Shown piece by piece: positions 7,688 to 14,869 of a stretch of DNA of 34,175 bases. Both the position numbers and the translations under genes were made by a program. The first letter of the stretch is position 1. Each line of letters begins with the position of its first letter. The stretch is taken from the NCBI GenBank assembly GCA_002315325.1, contig DCGU01000092.1:1-34175 (forward strand). Reading direction: 5' to 3'. The notes under the pieces were generated by a model that was not told the DNA's origin, did no database searches, and was given only the letters and a program-made list of their open reading frames with translations. This DNA is from Clostridiales bacterium UBA1770 (lineage in GTDB: Bacteria > Bacillota > Clostridia > Oscillospirales > CAG-272).

Positions 7688-8923
7688 TTATACAATTTGG
7701 AAAATAAAGAATTTTAAATAATCGGTTTCCGGTACGTTCCATAATATCGGATGATCGGGCGCCTGCTGACGCTGTTCAATTTGGCGCAGGGAAACGTGGG
7801 CGTCTTCCGCTGCGTTGTGCAGCATTTGTTTGAAATAGGTCTCCGTCATAAAATGCGAGCAGGAACAGGTGGCCAAATACCCGCCGCGCGGCAAAAGCTG
7901 CATGGCCAGAGCGTTGATTTCACGGTACCCTTTAATGGCGTTCTTGAGTGTGCTGCGGCTTTTGGTGAAGGCAGGCGGGTCAAGAATGATGAAATCGAAC
8001 GGCGATTTGCCGTTTTTCTTGAGTTCGGAAAGGTAGTCGAACACGTCGGCACAAACGAAATCAACGGTGTCGGACAGGCCGTTGCGTTCGGCATTGCGGC
8101 GGCACAGTTCCACTGCCTCGTGCGAAATATCCACGCCCGTGACGTGGGCAGCCCCGGCACGGGCCGCGTTGAGCGCAAATGCCCCCGTGTGTGTACAGCA
8201 GTCCAGGACGTTTCTGCCGCGTGCAACCGGTCGAATGGCCAAGCGGTTGTATTTTTGATCCAGGAAATACCCTGTTTTTTGTCCGGAACGGAAATCAGCC
8301 TCGTAGGTGATGCCGTTTTCGGTGACAAGCAGCGGCGACGGATAATCGGCGGCGAGCTGTTCTCCCTGCCAAAAGGCACAATAGGAATCCATGCCCTCCA
8401 ACGTGCGGACGGCGTCGTCGTTTCGCTCAAAAAAGGCCGTTACGGTTTGCCCGTATTCCCGCAAAATACGGACGACAGCCGAATAAATGTGGTTTTTAAC
8501 GCGTTCAATGCCCAGACAGCCGACCTGCGATACCAATAAATCACCGAATCTGTCAATGACCAACCCCGGGAAGGAATCGGCTTCCCCGAAAATCAAGCGG
8601 CAGAACGAAAAGTCGTCCCCCATAACGCTTTTGCGGTAATCAACCGCATATCGTACACGACGCTCCCAAAACGCTTCGTTGAAGACGTCGTTGGCATTCT
8701 TGGAGAAAACGCGAATGCGAATCTTGGAGGCGCTGTTGTAAAAACCGCTGCCTAAATATTTGCCCTTGGCGCTGCGCACCGTGACAATATCGCCGTCGAC
8801 TGCGTTGCCGGACAAACCGGTCACTTCGTCGGCAAATACCCAAACGTGCCCCCCGCGCAACAGGTCTTCCCCTTTGGGAGTGATAACGGCTGTGACGGCC
8901 GTTTGTATAGTTTCTGCGTCCAT
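7688..8923 (-). CDS. Class I SAM-dependent rRNA methyltransferase, RlmI/YwbD type (PUA + Rossmann domains)
   Basis: Probably a 23S rRNA cytosine-5 methyltransferase of the RlmI-like family. The 411-residue product has an N-terminal PUA RNA-binding domain (GEDLLRGGHVWVFADEV and following), a central linker domain, and a Rossmann methyltransferase domain with the SAM-binding VLDCCTHTGAFAL segment, the acidic VDIS strand end, the IILDPPAF catalytic motif and a late SCSH cysteine motif. The ATG at 8923 is chosen because AGAAGGAG lies 9 nt upstream; the open frame continues to 9001 but runs over the promoter -10. E. coli RlmI (396 residues) is similar in size. The target nucleotide is inferred from family only. 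Its promoter is at 8973-9001. Confidence 0.85.
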   Translation of the reverse strand: MDAETIQTAVTAVITPKGEDLLRGGHVWVFADEVTGLSGNAVDGDIVTVRSAKGKYLGSGFYNSASKIRIRVFSKNANDVFNEAFWERRVRYAVDYRKSVMGDDFSFCRLIFGEADSFPGLVIDRFGDLLVSQVGCLGIERVKNHIYSAVVRILREYGQTVTAFFERNDDAVRTLEGMDSYCAFWQGEQLAADYPSPLLVTENGITYEADFRSGQKTGYFLDQKYNRLAIRPVARGRNVLDCCTHTGAFALNAARAGAAHVTGVDISHEAVELCRRNAERNGLSDTVDFVCADVFDYLSELKKNGKSPFDFIILDPPAFTKSRSTLKNAIKGYREINALAMQLLPRGGYLATCSCSHFMTETYFKQMLHNAAEDAHVSLRQIEQRQQAPDHPILWNVPETDYLKFFIFQIV

Positions 8924-8972
8924 GAAGACACGCTCCTTCTTAAAGTGGTCCGCCTGCGCGGCGGCCGCAATT

Positions 8973-9001
8973 AGTATACCATAAATGAAACGCGGTTTCA
9001 A
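8973..9001 (-). promoter_or_regulatory. Methyltransferase promoter
   Basis: On the minus strand: -35 TTGAAA (9001-8996), a 17-bp spacer, and extended -10 TGG-TATACT (8978-8973). The leader carries a GC-rich bulged hairpin (8947-8966) before the ribosome binding site. Confidence 0.8.
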
Positions 9002-9210
9002 TAAGCGCGTCCGTCAAAATGACGAAAATAAGGGGTTGTTTTTGTGCAAAATGACAACGCCCATAGTCAATGTGCTAATGAAAAATGCAGAACATTTTTC
9101 TATAAGGTAAATGAAAATTACTACGTGACTGATTGTTGCGTTACAGCGCCGTTGTGCTTGGAAATAATTTGATAAAATGTGAAAAAATGTAAATAAAGTT
9201 TAACATTAAT

Positions 9211-9239
9211 TTGTTCATAAAAACTTAACAATTTATTAT
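9211..9239 (+). promoter_or_regulatory. Possible upstream promoter in the transport control region
   Basis: TTGTTC (9211-9216), a 17-bp spacer, and TATTAT (9234-9239). The -35 is weak. It overlaps the repeated hexamers and the 14-mer shared with the region before the first gene. A transcript from here would run straight into the terminator at 9308-9341. Confidence 0.35.
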
Positions 9240-9245
9240 TTCACA

Positions 9246-9341
9246 AAAAATCAAAAAATCCGACGCTGCCTGACACTCCCTGTATTCCGTGAAAAACGGC
9301 CCTGAAAGGGTTGCCGGCAGGGAACGGCACCCCAGTTTTTT
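9246..9341 (+). ncRNA. Candidate short transcript or attenuated leader upstream of the transport operon
   Basis: Bounded by the weak promoter at 9211-9239 and the T-run at 9336-9341, this would be an RNA of about 96 nt. It contains CCGT/ACGG and CCCT/AGGG mini-hairpins, and the AGGG of the second overlaps the outer stem of the terminator, so the two pair exclusively. No known RNA family is recognised. This is speculative without expression data. Confidence 0.2.
9308..9341 (+). terminator. Intrinsic terminator directly abutting the transport operon promoter
   Basis: A 9-bp stem with one mismatch (9308-9316 with 9325-9333, loop GCAGGGAA) followed by AG and TTTTTT (9336-9341). The -35 of the operon promoter begins two bases later. 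It would block rightward transcription entering the operon from upstream. Confidence 0.6.
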
Positions 9342-9342
9342 C

Positions 9343-9371
9343 TTGACTTTGAATGCCTATTATGATATTAT
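9343..9371 (+). promoter_or_regulatory. Main promoter of the 13.3-kb sugar-transport operon
   Basis: -35 TTGACT (9343-9348), a 17-bp spacer, and extended -10 TGA-TATTAT (TATTAT at 9366-9371). It gives a leader of about 60 nt ahead of the ATG at 9441. No other clear promoter is seen within the operon. Confidence 0.82.
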
Positions 9372-9440
9372 ATAGAATAACTAAAGGGATAACTGTCCAA
9401 TGTGCGGGGCAACCCTTATTCCATGGAGGAAAGAAAGCCT

Positions 9441-12400
9441 ATGAAAAAAAATGCAATGCAAAAAACAATCGCATTTTTGTTGGCTCTCATGATGCTTTTG
9501 GCATGCGGCCTCACTGTCGGTGCATCCGATGATTTGCTTCTGACAACCACCGCTTCCAACGCCAACAGCTCTGTGACCGACAAAACGATTGCCGACTATG
9601 CCGACCTGCTGAATTCGTTGTCTTATGACGACTATCTTGCGCAGGAACTGTATGCCGATTACAAAACGGCAACGAAAACGGTACGTGTTGACGGTTGGAA
9701 CTACGATGCGGCCAATACGACCGCAAAGGTTTCCGTTGAAAACTTCGAGGGCGTGCAGTATTTGTACGTGCCTGCCGACGGTGTTTTGACGTACGTGATC
9801 AACGTGCCCGAAACCGCGAAGTACAGCATCGCCGTTCGGTATTTTGCACCGGATGGTAAGAACGCTGCCATTGAACGCAAGTTCCGTCTCAACGGCGAAT
9901 TGGCGTTTGAAGAAGTGGCATCGCTGTCCTTCCCCAAAACCTACGCAAACGTATATACGGAAACGGCGATCACCGTTGACGCTTCCGCCGTTGCCGATTA
10001 TTTGAGCAAGGCAAAAGAATACGGCCTGACCGTTACGCAAAAAACGAACGATAAGGGTCAAACGGTCCTGACCTACTCCTTCCCGCAGGTTTGGGTTGCC
10101 GGCGAGGCCGATTATTTGGCTTCTATCGGTGTTCGCTTCTTTACGACCGACGTGAACGACAACGAACTGCGTCCGTCCATGGAGCAGGTGCCCACTTGGT
10201 CCACCTACGAGCTGCACGACGTCGACGGTCTGCATTCCGGCTCGTTTGAATTTTATATGGAAAAGGGCGAAAACGTTTTGTCCTTTGAAGGCGTTGCCGA
10301 ACCTATCGGTATCGCTTATATTGAAATCTACCCGCACGAGGATTATACCACATACGACGAATACTATGCTGCAATCCGCGGTATGGCAAAGGGAACCGAT
10401 ATCGTAAAACTGGAAGGCGAGTACACCACCGCACAGTCTGCTAATACCGTGTATCCCGTTGAGGACCGTTCCTCTTCTGCTTGCTCTCCTGCCGACGTTA
10501 ACCGTACGGTTTTGAACTGTATCGGCGGTGATAAGTGGAAGACGGCCGGCAAGGCACTGTCCTACACGTTCAAAGTGGATGCAAGCGGCATTTATAATAT
10601 TGTAACCCGTTTCAAACAGGATTTGTCCGACGGTGTCTTCACCTGCCGTGCCCTGTACATCTACAGTGGTGCCGGTGTTGAAGAAGGCGAACTCGGTTAT
10701 TACGACGGTATTCCTTTCGAGGAAGCATCCCGCCTGCAGTTCAATTATGACGACCGTTGGCAGACCGGTGCGTTGACCACCGGCGACCTCGATGAAAACG
10801 GCGATCCCATCGCACTTTCCTTCTATTTTAAAGAAGGCGTTACCTACACGCTGAAATTTGAGGTGTCTCTCGGTGCAATCGGTCCGTTGCTGCAGCAGAT
10901 GGAAAATATCCTGGAAAACATCAACGAAGACTATTTGACCATTTTGAAATTGACCGGCGCCACCCCCGATATCTACCGTGACTACGGTTTCTACCGCGTC
11001 ATGCCCGATACCTGCCGCGACCTGATTATTCAAAGCCGCGCACTGTACAGCCTTTCCGACTTCTTCAAGGAAGTCACCGGTGAATCTTCTTCTGTCACCG
11101 CCGTTTTGGAGCAGGTGGCACAGGTGCTCAAAAAGATGGGTACGGATGAAGATGATATCGCTCCCAACCTTTCCAACCTGGAATCTCACATTGCAACCAT
11201 CGGTACCTACCTGACGACCATCAAACAGCAGCCGCTTTATTTCGACTACATTTTGATTCAGAGCGCCGACGAAGCAATGCCCCGTGCCAACGGTAATTTC
11301 TTCCAGAACTTCTGGCACGAAGTGAAGAGCTTCTTTGCAAGCTTCAGCCGTGACTACAACTCTCTCGGCACGACTGCTGAAATGGCCGAATCGCTGACCG
11401 AGAACGATGCCGTTGTCGTTTGGCTGCAAACCGGTCGTGACCAGGCACAGGTTATTCGTAACCTTTGTACCAACGGCTTTACAGGTTCCACCGGTATTTC
11501 CGTCGACTTGAAACTGGTTGCAGGCGGTACGCTGCTGCCCTCCATTCTGTCCGGTGAAGGTCCTGACGTCTTCCTGGGCTTGGGCTCCACCGACGTTATC
11601 AACTACGCTATCCGCGGTGCTTTGCTGCCTGTGGAAGGCTTCGACGGCTTTGAAGAAACCACGACGGCCTTTACCGAAAGCGCTATGCTGGTGCTCGGTA
11701 TTGAAGACAAATACAACGTCATGCATTACTACGGCCTGCCCGAACAACAGACCTTCCAAATGATGTTCGTTCGTGTGGATATTCTTTCCAACCTTGGCGT
11801 TGAAATCCCCAAGACCTGGGAGAGCGTATTTGCCGATTTGCCCATTTTGGACGCAAACAACATGGAAATCGGTATCCTTCCCGACTTGGATGCTTCTCCT
11901 CTGTACACGATGTTTATGTACCAGAACGAAGGTAACCTGTTTGCCGATAACGGTATGCGCATCAATCTTGACTCGATTAAGGGTCTTGATTCCTTCGAAA
12001 CCATGTGCAACCTGTATACCGTTTACTCGTTCCCGTACGCATTTGACGCTGCAACGCGTTTCCGTTCCGGTGAAATGCCCATCGTAATTCGTAACTACAC
12101 CGATATGTACAATACTTTAAAGGTGTATGCAAACGAAATCGACGGTTTGTGGACGTTCGTTCCCGTTCCCGGTACCGAAGATGCAAACGGTAATATCAAC
12201 AACTGCGTTATGTCCAGTGTAACGGCAGACGTCCTGGTTAAGGGATGCCGCAACCTCGAATCCTCTTGGGAATTCCTGCGTTGGTTCACCGGTGCACAGG
12301 CACAGTCCGATTACGCAAAGGAAATGGTTGCCATTCTTGGTGACTCCGCTAAGCAGGCAACGGCTAACCGCGAATCCTTGGTCATGATGCCTTGGACAAC

Positions 12401-12947
12401 GGACGAAATCTCCCAAATTATGCTGCAGTTTGAAAACCTGGCAGCCATCCCGAACTATCCCGGCTATTATATCTTGGCTCGTTACACCAAGTTTGCATTC
12501 CTGTCCGCGTATAACGAAGATAAGGACCCCGTTTCCGAAATTTTGAGTTACATCAATACGATTAATAAGGAAATCACCCGTAAACGTGATGAGTTCGAAC
12601 TGGAAACGCTGACCATCGGTCAAACCCTGGCAGAAAAGAGAAAGAATCAATGCGTGGAAGCCTGCGCCGCACTGCAGAAGGCATACGGTACCAAGTATGA
12701 CGAATTGATTGCCGACGCAAAGTATGCACTCGCCAATAAGGAAACGCGCCTGATGCGCGAGGCTGCACAAGCGTTTGACGCCAAGCTCGCTTCTGCCGTT
12801 TACGACGATTATTTCGTCTACGTTTCTCATCAAACGATGGAAAAGAACAAGGGCGGCTACAGCATCGATTCCCTGAATGAATTGCAATTGATTTACTTTG
12901 TTTCCAAGTGTCTGACCGATGCGGCCGACGCTTATGACTCCTATTGA
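9441..12947 (+). CDS. Giant extracellular solute-binding protein with duplicated carbohydrate-binding-like domains
   Basis: Receptor of an ABC sugar importer, anchored or released outside the membrane. The 1168-residue product is more than twice the usual 400-550. It has a signal peptide (residues 1-28; L19-L20-A21-C22 resembles a lipobox, but VGA-S is a possible signal peptidase I site). Two beta-rich modules at about 85-270 and 335-480 share a pattern: (T/S)Y followed by Y-x-I-x-x-R, then FEE-x-(A/S)-x-L-x-F. A helical region follows (about 485-640), then a family 1-type solute-binding domain from about 650 (AVVVWLQTGRDQAQ; GEGPDVFLGLGSTD), and a charged helical C-terminus from about 1030. 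The ATG at 9441 has GGAGG 11 nt upstream; earlier in-frame starts overlap that site. The binding-module call is by pattern, and the ligand is unknown. Confidence 0.85.
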   Translation: MKKNAMQKTIAFLLALMMLLACGLTVGASDDLLLTTTASNANSSVTDKTIADYADLLNSLSYDDYLAQELYADYKTATKTVRVDGWNYDAANTTAKVSVENFEGVQYLYVPADGVLTYVINVPETAKYSIAVRYFAPDGKNAAIERKFRLNGELAFEEVASLSFPKTYANVYTETAITVDASAVADYLSKAKEYGLTVTQKTNDKGQTVLTYSFPQVWVAGEADYLASIGVRFFTTDVNDNELRPSMEQVPTWSTYELHDVDGLHSGSFEFYMEKGENVLSFEGVAEPIGIAYIEIYPHEDYTTYDEYYAAIRGMAKGTDIVKLEGEYTTAQSANTVYPVEDRSSSACSPADVNRTVLNCIGGDKWKTAGKALSYTFKVDASGIYNIVTRFKQDLSDGVFTCRALYIYSGAGVEEGELGYYDGIPFEEASRLQFNYDDRWQTGALTTGDLDENGDPIALSFYFKEGVTYTLKFEVSLGAIGPLLQQMENILENINEDYLTILKLTGATPDIYRDYGFYRVMPDTCRDLIIQSRALYSLSDFFKEVTGESSSVTAVLEQVAQVLKKMGTDEDDIAPNLSNLESHIATIGTYLTTIKQQPLYFDYILIQSADEAMPRANGNFFQNFWHEVKSFFASFSRDYNSLGTTAEMAESLTENDAVVVWLQTGRDQAQVIRNLCTNGFTGSTGISVDLKLVAGGTLLPSILSGEGPDVFLGLGSTDVINYAIRGALLPVEGFDGFEETTTAFTESAMLVLGIEDKYNVMHYYGLPEQQTFQMMFVRVDILSNLGVEIPKTWESVFADLPILDANNMEIGILPDLDASPLYTMFMYQNEGNLFADNGMRINLDSIKGLDSFETMCNLYTVYSFPYAFDAATRFRSGEMPIVIRNYTDMYNTLKVYANEIDGLWTFVPVPGTEDANGNINNCVMSSVTADVLVKGCRNLESSWEFLRWFTGAQAQSDYAKEMVAILGDSAKQATANRESLVMMPWTTDEISQIMLQFENLAAIPNYPGYYILARYTKFAFLSAYNEDKDPVSEILSYINTINKEITRKRDEFELETLTIGQTLAEKRKNQCVEACAALQKAYGTKYDELIADAKYALANKETRLMREAAQAFDAKLASAVYDDYFVYVSHQTMEKNKGGYSIDSLNELQLIYFVSKCLTDAADAYDSY

Positions 12948-12969
12948 TGATTGAAAGGAGGAAACGCAC

Positions 12970-13977
12970 ATGTCTGATATTAATAATGAAGTAATAAAAA
13001 GTGCGGCGGGGCAGGATACTGCTCCGGCTGCACCCGCAGAACAGCCGCACAAAGCGGTTTCCCGTAAGGATATGACCAAATGGCAGTGGACCTGGAAGGA
13101 AATGAAAAACAACTGGGTTGCCTACCTGATGATTCTGCCTTATCTGTTCATTTTCATCCTGTTCACCGTCTTCCCGGTGCTGTTGTCTATGATCTTCAGC
13201 TTCACGGACTTCAACATGCTGGAGTGGCCGAACTGGGTCGGCATCAGCAACTACGTCTCTTTGTTCTTCGACGATGACATTTTCATCATCGCCTGCAAGA
13301 ATACCTTGATTTTCTCCGGTATTGTAGGACCTTCGTCTTACATTTTGGCTATTTTGGTGGCATGGTTTATCAACGAGCTTTCTCCCAAGATTCGTTCCGT
13401 TGTAACCTTGATTTTCTACGCACCTTCCATTGCAAACAGTGCGTACCTGATTTTTAAGACCGCCATTTTCTCCTCAGACTCCTACGGTTTGTTTAACTCT
13501 ATGTTAATGAAACTCGGTATTATCGTATCCCCTGTACCGTGGTTCGAATACGAGGAAGCCATCATGCCGCTGGTTATTATCGTTGCGTTGTGGACGTCAC
13601 TCGGTACTTCCTTCCTGTCCAACATCGCCGGTTTGCAGGGTATTGATAAATCCTACTACGAGGCCGGTGCCGTTGACGGTGTCCGGAACCGTTGGCAGGA
13701 ACTGTGGTTCATCACGCTGCCCAGCATGAAAGGTCAGCTGATGTTCTCCGCAATTATGTCCATTACCGGTGCGTTCGGTTTCGGTGACGTCGTTACACAG
13801 TTGTGCGGCTTCCCGTCCGTTAACTACTGCGCACATACCATCATTCACCACTTGCAGGACTACGGTTCTCAACGTTATGAAATGGGTTACTCATCGGCCA
13901 TTGCCGTTGTGTTGTTCCTGATCATGATCGGCGCCAACATGCTTGTCGCCAAACTTCTGTCAAAGGTAGGGCAATAA
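12970..13977 (+). CDS. Sugar ABC transporter permease (MalF type), first pair
   Basis: Inner-membrane half of an ABC importer channel. The 335-residue protein starts with a cytosolic extension of about 45 residues rich in Ala, Pro and charged residues, followed by about six membrane segments beginning at VAYLMILPYLFIFILF. The EAA loop that docks the ATPase is clear: YYEAGAVDGVRNRWQELWFI, followed by TLPSM. AAGGAGG lies just upstream of the ATG at 12970. It is 22 nt downstream of the binding-protein gene and one base from the next permease gene, so the two permeases are translationally linked. No ATPase gene is nearby. The partner is the gene at 13979. The substrate is not deducible. Confidence 0.92.
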   Translation: MSDINNEVIKSAAGQDTAPAAPAEQPHKAVSRKDMTKWQWTWKEMKNNWVAYLMILPYLFIFILFTVFPVLLSMIFSFTDFNMLEWPNWVGISNYVSLFFDDDIFIIACKNTLIFSGIVGPSSYILAILVAWFINELSPKIRSVVTLIFYAPSIANSAYLIFKTAIFSSDSYGLFNSMLMKLGIIVSPVPWFEYEEAIMPLVIIVALWTSLGTSFLSNIAGLQGIDKSYYEAGAVDGVRNRWQELWFITLPSMKGQLMFSAIMSITGAFGFGDVVTQLCGFPSVNYCAHTIIHHLQDYGSQRYEMGYSSAIAVVLFLIMIGANMLVAKLLSKVGQ

Positions 13978-13978
13978 G

Positions 13979-14851
13979 ATGTCAAAATTAAGAACAAGAG
14001 GTCATAAAGTCATCCTTGCCCGATCCGCCGGCGGTGACGCAGGGATTACCGTTATTCTGTTCCTTCTCGGCGCATTTATGTTCTTCCCGATGTACTTTAA
14101 CATTATGCAGTCTTTGAAGCCGCTGGACGAATTGTTCCGTCAGCCGCCCCGTCTGTATGCCGTACATCCTACGTTTTCCAACTACAAGGACCTGTTCATT
14201 TTGATGAACACCTCCTGGGTACCGTTCTCCCGTTACATTTTCAACACGGTGTACATTTCCGTTGTCGGTACGTTCGGTCACTTGATGCTGGCATCCGTTG
14301 CCGCATACGCTTTGGCTAAAATCAAGTTCCCCGGCCGTAACCTGATCTTCATGACGATTCGTACGTCCTTGATGTTTAACGCGACGGTTACCGCCATCAC
14401 AAGCTTCTTAATCATGAGTGCTTTCCACTGGCTGGACTCCTACTGGGCCATCGTTGTGCCGCAGTGGGGTGCAACGCTCGGTCTGTACCTGATGAAGAAC
14501 TTTATGGAAGAAAATATTCAGGACGGTATTTTGGAAAGTGCACGTCTTGACGGTGCGAGCGAGTTCCGTATTTATTGGGAAATCGCCATGCCTATGGTTA
14601 AGCCTGCATGGCTGACGCTGGTTATCTACTCCTTCAAGGATATGTGGAACCAGGGTTCATCCACGTACATCTTCTCCGAACAGTACAAGACGTTCAACTA
14701 CGCCATTTCGCAGATTGCTGCCGGCGGTATTATCCGTGCAGGCGCATCCGCTGCCGCTACCGTTATCGGTATGGCAGTGCCGATTTTGGTCTTCGTTATT
14801 AACCAGGCTCAGGTTATTGAAACCATGGGTTCATCCGGTATGAAGGATTAA
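13979..14851 (+). CDS. Carbohydrate ABC transporter permease (MalG type), first pair
   Basis: The second channel subunit of the first pair. The 290-residue product has the CUT1/MalG pattern: a first membrane segment (TVILFLLGAFMFFPMYFNI), an extracellular loop containing FRQPPRLYAVHPTFSNYKDL, then five more segments, with the EAA loop ILESARLDGASEFRIYWEIA followed by MPMVKP. Its ATG lies one base after the stop of the upstream permease gene, with only a weak AGG-rich site, so it probably depends on translational coupling. GGAGG of the next gene follows at once. Together with 12970-13977 it should form a heterodimeric channel requiring an ATPase encoded elsewhere. Confidence 0.92.
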   Translation: MSKLRTRGHKVILARSAGGDAGITVILFLLGAFMFFPMYFNIMQSLKPLDELFRQPPRLYAVHPTFSNYKDLFILMNTSWVPFSRYIFNTVYISVVGTFGHLMLASVAAYALAKIKFPGRNLIFMTIRTSLMFNATVTAITSFLIMSAFHWLDSYWAIVVPQWGATLGLYLMKNFMEENIQDGILESARLDGASEFRIYWEIAMPMVKPAWLTLVIYSFKDMWNQGSSTYIFSEQYKTFNYAISQIAAGGIIRAGASAAATVIGMAVPILVFVINQAQVIETMGSSGMKD

Positions 14852-14869
14852 TAGGAGGGAAATGTGAAT

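Larger units (their letters stand above)
9002..9440. other. Large AT-rich control region upstream of the sugar-transport operon
   Basis: No gene is visible in this stretch of more than 400 bases. It holds an 8-bp hairpin GAAAAATG/CATTTTTC near 9078-9098, a row of TTAACA/TTCATA/TTCACA-like hexamers at 9200, 9214, 9225 and 9240, a weak promoter at 9211-9239, a terminator at 9308-9341, and the extended -10 promoter of the operon at 9343-9371. It is longer and more complex than any other spacer in the window. Confidence 0.6.

Noticed and set aside
5686..7695. A 669-codon minus-strand open frame opposite the GH36 gene
   Set aside because: It is a shadow of a strongly supported GH36 gene; it runs through the bidirectional terminator at 7601-7626 and has no family features.
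8924..9001. Extending the methyltransferase to the start at 9001
   Set aside because: The extension runs through the promoter and a leader hairpin. The ATG at 8923 has AGAAGGAG at ideal distance and begins just before the PUA domain.
9381..11759. A 792-codon open frame on the minus strand opposite the binding-protein gene
   Set aside because: The plus-strand gene has a signal peptide, recognisable domains, a ribosome binding site and a promoter. The minus frame has no recognisable motif and arises from the codon bias of the plus gene, which rarely uses codons whose complements are stops.
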